From contig NC_068351.1 of assembly GCF_014633365.1 (NCBI RefSeq), forward strand, positions 764,001 to 828,000: 64,000 bases of DNA, written 5' to 3'. Made by a program: the position numbers and the translations under genes. Every line of letters starts with the position of its first letter. Position 1 is the stretch's first letter. The DNA comes from Diospyros lotus. Taxonomy: Eukaryota > Streptophyta > Magnoliopsida > Ericales > Ebenaceae. Below are positions 1 through 11,000 of the stretch, one piece after another. The notes beneath the pieces are model-generated. The model saw nothing but the letters and a program-made list of their open reading frames with translations. It was not told the origin of the DNA and made no database searches.

Positions 1-592
1 CCACGAAACCCTCCCACCTTGAGAAATCTGTCACTACGGTCACACTTGTCACTACGGTCACCCTAGCACCGCCACTCACAGTGCCACTGCCATTGCCGCC
101 GACGTTTTCAGTCGCTTTTTGGCTACGGATCGGATAATTTTCGTAACTATGAATGAAGCCCAATCAGACTTCATTAGGAGAGTAAGTCTCCATCAAACTT
201 CATCAGGGGAGTATGTCTGCAAACTTGGCGGAAAAAAGAATCGATGGCTTGGTGGCAGGGGCCACGATGGTGCAGTGATTGGCGTGAGGTAAGATGACGA
301 GAGGATGCAGCAGTGATCGGTGGTGGCAAAGATGACGGTAGTATGGTGATCAGCACTAGACGAGGCGGCAGGAGAATGCAGCGACGATCAACGGAGACAG
401 GGACAACGATGGTGCGACGATTGCAGGTGAGGGGATGGGAAGGGATTGACGGTTGTAGCGGCGGCCGACGAGAGGATGAGAAAGGGAGAGAGAAGACGGT
501 CATGAGAAGGGAAAAGGAAACAATTGCACTTAAAGGACATTTTTATGATTTTAACGCTTTTCGCTCATCCATTATGTACAAGTGGCAATTTT
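1..592. other. Unclassified GC-richer sequence, probable end of a transposable element
   Basis: No recognisable protein is encoded; the open frames are low-complexity Arg/Gly/Ser translations. The stretch stops at about 592, exactly where similarity between the two RPS4 pseudogene copies begins. Its last 60 bases, read in reverse (GAAAATTGCC...), loosely resemble the terminal style of the TIR element at 36663-37368. I infer that an inserted element replaced the 3' part of RPS4 copy 1. The left end is outside the window, so this cannot be tested here. Confidence 0.3.
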
Positions 593-1111
593 CAAGCAAC
601 ATGATGATTGCTTTAAAAATAGAATCATTGTATACATTCAGCAAAAGAACAAACCTTGACCTTTCATCTCTGAGGGAATGGAGTCGGGATCAACCCTTTG
701 TGGAGACGGAAATTCTCGTTGGTATAGGGAATAGACGCAACATCTGGTCCAGAGAGGATGCAATAATTAAGAGACAAATTTGCATTAAGTAAAACAACAA
801 AATGAATCAACAATTGTGCATTGCAAGCATATATCTTCTTTGACACACAATAATACCTAAGGACAAACTTCCTTGACAGGTGAGATTGGAGACAATATAA
901 TCCTCAAGGTTGCACCTTTATATACACTTTTATCATCTCCATCCAATTTATTGGTACAAAATTGTTTCAAAGATAGGCATATGGAATTTTATTGGATTCT
1001 AACAATTTAATCATTTTTAAGATAGATATATTGAATTCAGTAATAAGAAATGTAAGTCAAAGTAAGTCAAGAATTTCAGTATAAGGGCGTAGCCATGAAA
1101 CCAGCAAGGTA

Positions 1112-2094
1112 GGGGTGAGCAGCAGTTCGGTTAAATCAAATTAATCGAGCCAAACCAACTAAATTGGTTGGTTCAGTTCGATTTTTTTGATAAAATAATT
1201 TAATTCGATTAATTTGGTTTGATTTTTTTTATGAAACGGTTCAATTCGGTTTGCAATAATTTAATTTTCAGTTAACCAAACTAACCGGTTAACCGTGTGA
1301 GTTCAACCCCCCCAAACACAGAACTCACATGACCGACACAGACACTCACACTCCCCCATTTTCTCTTTCTCGCTATCTCCCCCCACCATCGCCTGTGAGT
1401 TCGTGTGCTAAGGGATAACCACACCCTCATTCTCTCTCTCTCTCTCTTTCTCTCTCTTTCTCTCACAAGCGATCGAATCGAACCCTAACCCTAACCCACA
1501 CTCGATCGAATCGAACCTTAACTTTCACCCTACCATCCATCGCCTTCGTTTCTTCTTTTCCTTGTACTTGGACGATCGACGAGGGCTATTCCAAGATCTG
1601 GGCCATGGCGGCGACGCTAGTAGTGGCGGAGGGGCAATTGGCGACGACGACGTGCGCTTCGAAGCTCGTCGACCAGGCCCTTTTTCTTCCCAATCGCTAC
1701 AAGATCCTTGGGAACCCTCTTGCGTCAAAGACTCAAAGGTACGCTATTTATGATTCAGTGATTCTTATTCTAGAAAATTTCGATTGGGAAACTTTGGATA
1801 TTTCCGATTCTTGTTCATTTGTTTTGGAAATTCTGATTGGGGATTGGAAAATCGTTTTGGTTTTATGTTCGGTTATACTAGGATTATCGGTTCTGATTGG
1901 GGATTGGAAACTCTCTGCCTATTGTCGGTTCGGTTCGATTATCACATTTGGTTGTTCGGTTATTTTGATTTCGGTTAGTTCGGTTATACTAGGATTATCG
2001 GTCGGTTCGGTTTAGTTATTAGGGACAATTCAATTCGATTCGATTAATAATTTTTGGACAATTCAATTCAGTTATAACCCATTACACATCCTGA
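1112..2094. mobile_element. hAT-like insertion carrying a gene-like first exon
   Basis: RPS4 copy 2 (12.1-13.8 kb) lacks this segment, which defines the insertion. The flanks share AAGGTA (1106-1111 and 2097-2102); extended to 8 bp they are GCAAGGTA and ATAAGGTA, fitting an imperfect 8-bp duplication. The left end GGGGTGAGCAGCAG resembles plant hAT non-autonomous elements; the right end, read in reverse, matches it only weakly. Both ends are rich in CGGTT/TTCGATT motifs. The interior has a CT-rich tract, two telomere-like CCCTAA repeats (about 1483-1497) and a gene-like exon (1605-1738). Class assignment is inference. Confidence 0.6.
1605..1738 (+). other. Gene-like first exon inside the hAT-like insertion
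   Basis: An ATG opens a 44-codon frame beginning MAATLVVAEGQLATTTCASK and ending at AAAG/GTACGC, a good 5' splice site. The block is much richer in GC than its surroundings and is preceded by a CT-rich leader with CCCTAACCCTAA, the layout of a plant gene's 5'UTR plus first coding exon. I do not recognise the protein family. No continuation is found downstream before the element ends, so I read it as a captured fragment and not a gene. Confidence 0.4.
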
Positions 2095-2814
2095 ATAAGG
2101 TATATTTTTATCTGTCCTAACCTTGCCGTCAACAAGTACATGACGTTGCATCAAGATTGCAATGACTTCACGACGGCATGTGAGAGCATATTTCAATCTG
2201 TTTCTAAGGATAAGAATCAAGGGTAGGCATTCCCTAGAATTATGGGGTCCAGATGATGGCTTGGGTGCCTGCACATATTTAAATTATATTATTATCAAAT
2301 TAAGGGAATAACATGATTTCAAGAAAAAGAAAATATGCATGTTGTTAAAGATGATCTACTCACAAATGCACCACCAAACTTGTCAATGTTTGGGAGCATT
2401 GAGCCACTTCAAATTAATGTTTCTTCAAACCTCTAGCTAGCCTGTAATCCAACATCAATTAAACTCCAGTAACAGCAAAACACATACTAGATGGTAATTA
2501 AGGAAGACTGTTGCAAGTTAGAGCAATATATTTTGATATTCAGGGTCGAATTGGGAATTAGAATGAAAAAGGAGGTGGAAAGTGTCATTAAACCGACTAT
2601 GAAAGTAGATTGAAACGTGCCGCTGAAAAGTCGCGGGGAAGAACAACGACGAGTCGCCGACGACTTCTCTCTGTGACGAAACACAGAGAGAGAGAGCTGA
2701 GAGAGAGAACAAACAGGGAGGAAGTCATCGAATTGCTCTTTGGGGGACGAAATTTAGAACAGAACAAGCAATCCCCTGTTGAATCTGAAGGAGCGCAGAC
2801 ACAGAGAGAGCCAA

Positions 2815-4751
2815 ATGGATCAGATAATGAACAAGGTGGGGTCGTACTGGTTGGGCCAGAGAGCCAACAAGGAGATCGACTCCGTCGGCGATGATATCAC
2901 TGTACCTATATTCTCTATCTTCCTGAATCACTTAAATTCATTTCCTCATTATTTTTCTTCTTTTTTTTGTATAAGTTTGCTAATTAATGCTGATATCATC
3001 ACAACGTTGTTTCCTTGTGGCTTTCGAGTCTTGATCCCGATTAGGGTTTTTTGGGTTTGAGCTAGTCGAATTGGTACTTTCGGAGTTAGATATCAGAAGT
3101 TGAATTTGGAATTAATATGAACTATGAACGAGGCATGATTACCTAAAATCCAATTTAGTGGGGTCATACCTAAGCTGATTTTAGGAACTATTGGCGCCTT
3201 CCTGTTAAGAGGAAGAAACTGCTCTAATGATAGACCAATTATGGAATTTAAAGGTTTAATCAGCATACTAGCAGCGGAACTGTGTTTAATTTCTACGAGA
3301 GTTAGTTGTCTGGTGTGTCTGAAGCATATATATGTATGGTAACTTCTTGATCTTTTTATGTTTGCTTTTCTATCCTTCCAGCCAAGGAGCTTCCTAGACA
3401 TTTCTCTGTTTCAGTTTGGTTTATACTGACTTTATTTCTATGATCAGTCTATGTCGACCAGCATTGAAGGAGGAGCCAAGTGGTTAGTTAACAAAATGAA
3501 AGGTCTGTTTTGCTTCTGCATTTTGCTCTTCTATCCTATTAGACGTTATTCTGGTTACCAAAGAGATATAGTGTCTTTTATTTGCCATGCTATTGTTTGT
3601 TGACGGTTGTTTAAAATTTATCCCTTACTTGCATGTTCATGTCATTTTAATAAGTTTCTTTCTTTTTGGTGCTTTGCAAGGTAATTTATTGCTGATCAAG
3701 GTTTTCTGGTTTCAACAGTTGAGAAATTTGTAATCGTCCCAATATGTTTTGGCATTAGACCATTTCAAAATTTATTAGGGCAGCTGTGCAAAACTCATTT
3801 GGATTGTAGCATCAGGTCCCATTGTCTACCAACTGAAAGCTAACTTGATTCAACTTACATTCTACGTCTTGAGACTCTGCCAATCTTGGAGGACCTTTAT
3901 GAAAATGAAACCAACCAGAAAAAAGCATTGACCATGTGGGGCTTGAAAATTATTATTGCTACTAGCCCCTGGTAATAGCAAGATATGACTTGACTAGTTT
4001 GTTTATCCTCCTATTACGCCAGATAAGGTGGCAATTGTGAGATGAAGCCTCTGATTGGAAGATGGCAACTAGAAAACAGAAGTTAGGTGTAAGGAGAATA
4101 TTTTAGTGACATGCCTTTTATCTTTTGTTTTTACTTTTTTTTCTGCATTATTTAATTTATTCTTTAATTGCACAAATGATTAGTTAAAATGGGGTGATCA
4201 GGTATGCCACTTGGTGCTGGAGTTTCTTCCAGTACGTGTAACTTAAGCATGTGTATCTGCCATAGGATGTTCGCATCCTATGATTAAGTCCTTTTTTCTG
4301 TCAGTGTAAATTTTTTTTGTCTTCAATCTCTCTCTTTTTGGGGAATGCTATATTCATTCATATGACACACAACTCCACAGGGAAAATGCAAAAGCCACTA
4401 CCAGAACTGCTAAAGGAATATGACATGGCAGTTGGCATCTTTCCTCGAGATGCTACCCACTATGAGTTCAATGAAGAGACGGGCAAACTTGTTGTCTATG
4501 TTCCCTCAATTTGTGAAGTGGGTTATAGAGATTCATCTGTTTTGCGCTTCTCAACCATAGTCACTGGATATCTGGGGAAAGGGAAACTAGCTGATATAGA
4601 GGGGATGAAGACAAAGGTGCTGATCTGGGTGAAAGTTACCTGCATCTCAACTGACGGGGGGAAGCTCCATTTCACAGCTGGGGTGAAGAAAACCAGGAGT
4701 AGAAATGCTTATGAGGTTCTCCGAGATGGTGTGGGTGTAGATAAGTTCTGA
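2815..4751 (+). CDS. DUF538 domain protein (170 aa), three exons
   Basis: Exons 2815-2901, 3448-3502 and 4381-4751 join in phase with GT-AG introns to give 170 residues (MDQIMNKVGSYWLGQRANKE... to ...EVLRDGVGVDKF). Exon 3 holds the DUF538 domain, with PLPELLKEYDMAVGIFPRDA near its start and YLGKGKLADIEGMKTKVLIW later. These small plant proteins are related to bacterial permeability-increasing-like folds, and their biochemical role is not settled. No signal peptide is seen; this subgroup starts MDQIMNKVGSYW directly. The upstream region 2600-2814 is rich in GAGA repeats, typical of a 5'UTR. The start was chosen because it matches the family N-terminus; an upstream in-frame ATG would only add low-complexity residues. 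The gene converges on the mitoferrin gene. Confidence 0.93.
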
Positions 4752-5108
4752 GTTGGAAGTTGATATGTAACACGTTTCTGATAGTTCTGGAATCCATATG
4801 ATTAGTTTCTCAACCACTGGTTGCTGTAAACATAAATGCTATAGACCAAAAATATGTGTCCTGTTTGTACTTTTGAGTCTTGCAGCTGATGGTATCTTCT
4901 TATGTATTCTATTTACCTTTATTGACTTTACCCATGAAAAGCAACTGATGATCAGGGAAGAGGTGGCTGCAGCAGGGTTACAATTGGCCCTGAATCTTAG
5001 GCAGATGACTTAACCAGCAATACTTATACTTAAAAACTAATGGCCAAGTCTGCCAATTCCATGCTTACATGTTATTCAATTAATTACAAAGACTTGGACT
5101 ATGGCATC

Positions 5109-6198
5109 TTAATCAACAGACCTAGAGCTGTGGCTGCCATGCAGTTGTTGAAAAAAGGTTTTAGCTGCTTCATAGGTGGACCAGCAGATCGCAGCAGCAG
5201 GTGCATGGAATAGCATCCTGGGGATCCATCCTCTCATCAGCCCTCCATATCCTTCCTTCTTTACTATAGTCCGAATCACGTCCCGGATCGAACCACTTGA
5301 AAATCGATCACATCCACACACGCCCTGCGCGCAAGAACCATCATCTAATATTGTTAGGCATTTAACTTTGCACTAAGGTAAAAAAGGGAGATAAATGACG
5401 TAAAATTTTCACCTGGCACTGCAATTGAGTTTTGACGACATCAAGAGGAGTTGTGACCGCTGCCGCCAACGCTCCGGCAGCAGCGCCGGCCGTGGCGTGG
5501 ACCACTAATGTCTCCTCCTCAGCCACGCTCTCCGGTGACACCTCCGTCAGTCCCCGTTTCGCAGCCTCGTACGTGGCGAAGTGGACCGCCGTGAACGGCG
5601 CGTTCATGAAGACGGTGGTCCGGTACGAGGCATAGAAAGCTCCGATTCCTTCCTCCATCAACACCCTTTTGGCGCAGTCGGCCACACCCTTGTAAGGACT
5701 GCTCTTCAGCTGCAGCCTCTGCTTCACCATGTCCATAGGCGTGATCACGGCATCGCTCGCCACCGTGGCCACCACCCCAGATGCCGCGTGCGCCGCCGAA
5801 TTGTTGGGATTCCCGGCCGATAAAACCTTCTTGCAGTGCTCATACACGGAAAAGTAAACCGCATGGGCTGGTCCAGCGCCGAGTCCCATAGCGGCAATGC
5901 CCCGGTAGAGTCCAGCGAAGCCTTCAAGCTTCAGAATCGAGCCAAGGGATTGCCGGACGGTAAGAGTTGAAGACGAACAAGACGACCCGACGGCCTGCAT
6001 GCGGGTCTTGAGAGTGTCAACGGGGAACATGGACATATGTTCGACACAGCCTGCGATTGAACCGGCAACCATAAACTGCCAGAACTCCAGGCCGTCGTGG
6101 TGCGTCGGCGGAGACGCCGGTGACAGTTCCGGGTAGAACTCAGGGTTTTGGTGGAATTTCGGGGTGGCATCCGCGGCGGCAGTGGTGGTGGCAGCCAT
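5109..6198 (-). CDS. MIT: Mitoferrin-type mitochondrial carrier (333 aa), two exons
   Basis: Exon 1 is 6198-5413 and exon 2 is 5324-5109, joined at TQLQCQ/GVCGCDRF. The protein is a mitochondrial carrier family member (SLC25) with three repeats, each carrying the carrier signature: PVDTLKTRMQ, PMDMVKQRLQ and PLDVVKTQLQ. Overall similarity is to plant mitoferrins (MIT1/MIT2), which bring iron into the mitochondrial matrix across the inner membrane for Fe-S cluster and haem synthesis. The start is MAATTTAAADATPKFHQNPE; an in-frame ATG 52 codons upstream is less likely because family members begin near here. The acidic, proline-rich N-terminus before the first repeat (FWQFMVAGSIAGCVEHM) is usual. 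It lies head-to-head with ferritin. Substrate is inferred from family. Confidence 0.92.
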
Positions 6199-6419
6199 GG
6201 CAACGTACGGTGGTGTGAGAGAGCGGAAGAATGGGCTTGGTTTAAAAAGAGGAGCGAATAATTGGGGCGTGGTGATCCCTTTCCAATCGGATTGAAACGG
6301 GTTGTCGCCATGCATAAAAAAATATGGAAAGAAAGATGGAGACTTTGAGTTCACATATCACAGAGAGAGAGAAAGTTATGATTATATATGCAGAGTGGAG
6401 CTTTCAATGCTTTCCCTCA

Positions 6420-6452
6420 CCCCCCCCCCCCCCCCCCCCCCCCCCGCCCCCC
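6420..6452. repeat. Poly-C tract (26 C, G, 6 C)
   Basis: A run of 26 C is followed by a single G and six more C, about 220 bp upstream of the mitoferrin start codon. The exact length may be unreliable because homopolymers this long are hard to sequence. Confidence 0.9.
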
Positions 6453-6658
6453 TTTCTCTGTACTTTCTCGGGAAGGAAGAGAGATAATATAGAATGATCA
6501 TAGTAAATGCTTCCATTACAGAAGGAGCTTAGCAGCTACATACATGGATACGTTTCTGAAGATCTATACCTTCTTCTTGTTTGCAATAAACTATACCAAA
6601 ATTGTCTGCAGATGCCAAATTAGATGAAAATTTTTCTTTGGCCCATTATCACATGATG

Positions 6659-6663
<5 letters not shown>

Positions 6664-6700
<37 letters not shown>
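6664..6700. repeat. (GA)n microsatellite
   Basis: An uninterrupted GA dinucleotide repeat of about 18 units in the mitoferrin-ferritin intergenic region. Confidence 0.95.
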
Positions 6701-6704
<4 letters not shown>

Positions 6705-7185
6705 TGTTATCCACAAGCCTGGCTGTAGAATGGGTGTCCATATGTGGAAGACCAGTCGTCTTCATCACTGTCACTATTCTATCACCCATCACACTTAAGC
6801 CTCCCAAAAAAGCCATTAAAGAATATCTCCCTTCCATCAACGTGTGGCCTTCTAAAGCCCTTAATTTCTATTCCCTTTCTGATTCTAAATTCTAAATATT
6901 TTTTCCAGGGAAAAAAAATTGTAACTTATTAATAATACTAATAATCAATAAAAAATTTAATCCATTCTTTTAATTACATATTTCGTATAAAATTTAGATA
7001 TATACATTTTTAAATATTTTTTTTTTTTTAAATAAACAGCTTAGCTTATCAGTATACGGCAAAGGGATTGAATTGGGTTGGGACCATCTCTAGCACTTGT
7101 ATGAAACAGCCAAACTCCAGAGTCAATTAATAATATGCTCAGCCTCATGGCCTTGTTTGCTTGCGTAATTCCTAACGTAACCCTC

Positions 7186-7223
7186 TGGGCCTGGCTGGGT
7201 TGGGCCGGGCCGGGCTGGGCCTT
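7186..7223. promoter_or_regulatory. Cluster of TGGGCC (site II-like) motifs
   Basis: Within 38 bp there are repeated GGGCC/GGGCT units, including TGGGCC. TGGGCC/T site II elements are bound by TCP factors in many plant promoters. It lies about 1 kb from the mitoferrin start and 0.8 kb from the ferritin start, so which gene it might serve is unclear. Function is inference only. Confidence 0.3.
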
Positions 7224-7713
7224 GTCCTTTGTGGGCGCACGTGGCTACCGCTCAACCCACTTGGATATATAATTGTTTTTTAAGATTCGATTGATACAGA
7301 AGTTTCATATCAGATAAACTCAAAGCCACTGGAAAGGCTGCTTCCTCTCCCAATCATATAATTTATAACTTATAATTTATAATTTCTTCGTCCCAACCGA
7401 TGCCTTTGAGTGGATCGTGATCGATCCGGATCTATATTTGAACACTCTTGATGTAACTATGTATTGTTGAGTAAAGTTACACGTATATATATATATATAT
7501 AATAATCTAATCTATTTAGTCGGGTTAAAATTAAATATGACCAAATTAAAGACTAATTTTTAAAAAAAATTGAATCAAAGAGTGAATTAAAGTTATTAGA
7601 TTTTAGACTAAATTATTATTTCATCAGAAATATTATTGTTTTAATTAAGGACGAAATGAGATTAATGTAATACAAATGGAACATAGCATTAATCATCGTT
7701 GATTGATTGCCTT

Positions 7714-7721
7714 CCACGTGG
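7714..7721. promoter_or_regulatory. Palindromic G-box in ferritin promoter
   Basis: The sequence CCACGTGG is a perfect G-box about 290 bp upstream of the ferritin ATG and 85 bp upstream of the IDRS-like site. Arabidopsis ferritin genes are known to be repressed by bHLH factors (PYE/ILR3) through G-boxes, so a similar role is plausible. Confidence 0.55.
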
Positions 7722-7805
7722 AGGAGAAAATGGTACTGTGAACTGAGACGTGAAAACAATATAAGTAAGAATATTATCTAAGGATTCCTCACATATTGGA
7801 TAAGC

Positions 7806-7819
7806 CACGAGCCAGCCAC
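7806..7819 (+). promoter_or_regulatory. Iron-dependent regulatory sequence (IDRS)-like element of ferritin
   Basis: CACGAGCCAGCCAC matches the plant ferritin IDRS consensus CACGAGNCCNCCAC at 11 of 12 fixed positions (C to A at position 9). It is 120 bp upstream of the TATA box. In known plant ferritin genes this element represses transcription when iron is low. The consensus is from memory; the match and placement are seen directly. Confidence 0.75.
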
Positions 7820-7938
7820 ACGCCTCTGTACGTTCCTCGATCTGAGCCGTCCACGTTTCACTTCATCCGACGCTCCCAAATGAACCGTCTGCCATTCAAA
7901 CTCTGGTCCAAGAAGTCCGCTTGGCCACCGGCCACCTC

Positions 7939-7944
7939 TATAAA
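7939..7944 (+). promoter_or_regulatory. TATA box of the ferritin gene
   Basis: TATAAA in the context CCTCTATAAAGCCC, 66 bp upstream of the ferritin start codon, gives a predicted transcription start near 7970. Confidence 0.75.
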
Positions 7945-8004
7945 GCCCGGGTTCCTCGTACCAGCTGCATCCTCAAGCCTCCATACACATTCATCTCTAG
8001 AACT

Positions 8005-11000
8005 ATGTCCTCTGTAATGGCTTCATCTGTTAGCTTTAGTCTTGGCCTGCCCTTGCTGAGCTCACCATCTCCTTGCTTGACCTCTTTCCCTTCTTCTGCC
8101 GCTGGCCATGGCGCCGCAGCCCTGAGTCGTGTGAAACCCACAAAGACTGGTAAAGGGTTGGTGGCGGCGGCGGCGGCGAAAGAAGCCGGTGGTTCGGCCG
8201 TGGAGGCGCTGGTTTTTCAGCCCTTTGAAGAGCTGAAGAGGGAGGAGTTTCTGGTGCCGATCTCTCCCTATGTTTCGCTCGCTCGCCAGAAGTATGAGGA
8301 CGAGTGTGAAGCTGCCCTCAACGAGCAGATCAAGTCAGTTCTATTCCCTTCCTTCTTAGTTCTTAGCTATTCTTTCCTTTCTAATGTTTGTGGGGAAAAC
8401 TAATAACGGTTGGGAAGCTGAAAACACAAGGTAAAGCGATTTTTTGTTTGGCAACCCCAACAACGTATCATCCACCATGAATAAATCTCGAACTATATAT
8501 TTACGGCCAAACTCGTATTTTTCTTTATGGACTTTACATAAAAGGGCTATCACTCCTTTCAAGTTTAAATGTAACTTATTAAATATTTGACTTTTATAAT
8601 TTATATTTATAGACTATCTAATAATTATTTAGTGTCATTAAATATATAAAAATAAATTAATAAAATATCATGTCTAGCTATTTTCAAATTATAAACTCAC
8701 CAATAGATAAGTTGGGCATCTCAAAAAGGATTGGAAAGGATAGGTTCGTTGTAGGTCGCAGGTAAGAGCAGAAAGGAAGGAGAAAGATAGGTTTGTCACA
8801 TGTTGTCGATCACAACAAGAGAAGGATGGGTCAATCGCAACTCGCAGGTCGTGGGTTGAAGCAGAAAGAAAAGATTAGGATTGGTCGAGACAGCAACGAG
8901 AGACTTAGTTCTTCCATTCAACTTAATAGGAGATGGGAGACAAGAGCAAAGATAACAGAAAGGATTAGTTATTCTTCTATGATTCCTCTCTCTTATTTTT
9001 ATTTTTATTTTTAGTTTACCTCACGAATAACTCACACATTATTTTAAATGAAATTAGGTAGTCAATAAATATAAATTATAAAAGTTAAATATTCAAAAGG
9101 TGATATAGATGATAGGCTTTTTATATAAAATTCAGAAGAAAAAATATAGGTTTGGCCATATGTTAACTAACTACATAATATAACCCTTTTCTTTTTAACA
9201 CCTCCAGTAGATGTGTTGAAGAAATTACTAAATTTACAATTGGATACAAGGGGAAAAAATGAAAGAAAAGGAAGAACAGCTAGAGTGGAAGAGAAAGAAA
9301 TGCAATTGATGAAGAAAGGGGCAATTTTCTAGCTATTTTTATGGTTATATAACATCTATCCTCATTCTCTTCCCTTAATTACGTACTCTGCATCCTCTCA
9401 TTCTTTACATCATCATCGTTATTAGTATCCAGTTTCCTTTGTTCTCTTCTAATGTACTTTCTGTCTGTTTTCATCTCCTCTTAATTGCAGTGTGGAATAC
9501 AATGTCTCGTATGCGTATCACTCCATGTTTGCCTACTTCGACAGGGACAATGTTGCTCTCAAGGGCCTTGCCAAGTACTAAAACAAACAGATTAATACCA
9601 CAACTATATATGTTCATCATCACCACTTTATTCTTTCCTTATTAATCTGTCTTTATGGGAATTATTAGATTTTTCAAGGAGTCAAGTGAAGAAGAAAGGG
9701 AACATGCCGAAAAGTTGATGAAATACCAGGTTCTTTCTCCAATATCATATGCTTTATCTCTTCCTCTCTCTCTTTCTCCTTCCGTCAAAATCATTCTAAA
9801 TTTTCTTTTTAAGTCGACTTCAAGTATGGCAATCTATCTTCTCAAAAGAATATCTTTATCTTTTATATTATTATTTTTACGCTTCAACGTGATGAATATA
9901 TCAGAACATACGTGGTGGAAGAGTGACGCAGCACACCATATTGACGCCGCCTTCAGAATTTGATCATGTTGAGAAGGGTGATGCATTATATGGTATAAGC
10001 AGCCATCTGTTTTACAGTACTCCATAGAGAAATAATGAGCTGGAACAGTCAAAGTCTGGTGGTGAATGGGATCTGGAATGGCCCTAGATTTATCAGGAAT
10101 GGATAGATAAGAACCTTTGGAAAAATAGTTAAGGGAGAGAATAAAAAGTTCATACAGAGATACCCCTTGTTCTCTTCAATATGCGTAGAGTGTCTTTTTA
10201 TGTTTGAGGAGACCTTGAGGGATACAATCTCATCTTGTATAGTTGATTCTTTTACTCTGGGGAGAGATTTTCTTTCTCCATTACATGTAATGTCAATCCA
10301 TCTTATCCGTATTTAGTGGGAATTATTCGAGGCAACGCCCCATGTGACAGATAGCCAAAAGGAGAGATATAAGTCATATGTCTATGTGTCTTTATGGTAT
10401 CCCTACTACTGACTCAATGTACATTCTACAATTTCTTGGTTCAGCAATGGAACTAGCATTGTCCTTGGAGAAGTTAACAAATGAGAAGCTTTTGCTGTTA
10501 CACAGTGTAACTAATATCTTTAACCTCTCATCTTCGCTTCATCAATCTGAATTAATGTTCTTCTTTACTGAAATGTCAGTCACTGACTCAGTTAGTAGGG
10601 CTACTCATCATTCATGATCTGTTCTTGAAAACAGGTGGCTGTGCGAAACAACGATCCTCAGATGACCGACTTCATTGAGAGCGAGTTTCTTAAGGAACAG
10701 GTGAAATGAGAATCCCATATCTTCATTCCTGTTCGTCAAAATCTCTACTTTTGTTGTTAACATGGAAAGGAGTACCTGTAAAGCCAAAGCTACCAGCTGA
10801 GATGGTTCACTAAGATTCTGGTCCTTCAGAGAACCAACAAACATCTCAAATTCACCTAAATGAAACCAAAAAAAAAAAAAAAAAAAGGTCTTTTATGGGT
10901 TTTCTAATCATATTGATCTTTTCTTCTTTTCTTGCTAGGTTGAAGCCATTAAGAAGATTGCAGAGTTTGTGAGTCAGTTGAGAAGGGTTGGGAAAGGACA

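Larger units (their letters stand above)
593..2520 (-). pseudogene. RPS4: 40S ribosomal protein S4 (eS4) pseudogene, copy 1
   Basis: Three exons of a cytosolic RPS4 gene are recognisable on the minus strand with introns retained, so this is a genomic duplicate and not a retrocopy. Exon 1 remnant (about 2370-2440) is damaged. Exon 2 (about 2103-2270) reads [20 protein letters not shown] and continues to [15 protein letters not shown]. Exon 3 (about 668-755) reads DVASIPYTNENFRL, then carries a small deletion relative to copy 2 and loses frame. The last exon, with the KOW/C-terminal part, is absent; homology stops at about 593. A transposon of about 1 kb (1112-2094) is inserted at the end of exon 2. 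The product is clearly non-functional. eS4 normally is a small-subunit ribosomal protein. Confidence 0.85.
6199..7700. other. Intergenic region between mitoferrin and ferritin genes
   Basis: This stretch holds no gene that I can support. It contains a poly-C tract, a (GA)n microsatellite, a GGGCC-rich cluster, a short (AT)n near 7487 and otherwise AT-rich sequence. The first 150-250 bp should hold the mitoferrin 5'UTR and promoter; CT/GA-rich sequence is present around 6361-6410. Confidence 0.6.

Noticed and set aside
6199..6354. Upstream 52-codon extension of mitoferrin
   Set aside because: Not expected in the family and beyond the natural MAATTT start; it more likely represents 5'UTR.
6602..6895. 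ORFs across the (GA)n repeat
   Set aside because: Arg-Glu repeats produced by the microsatellite.
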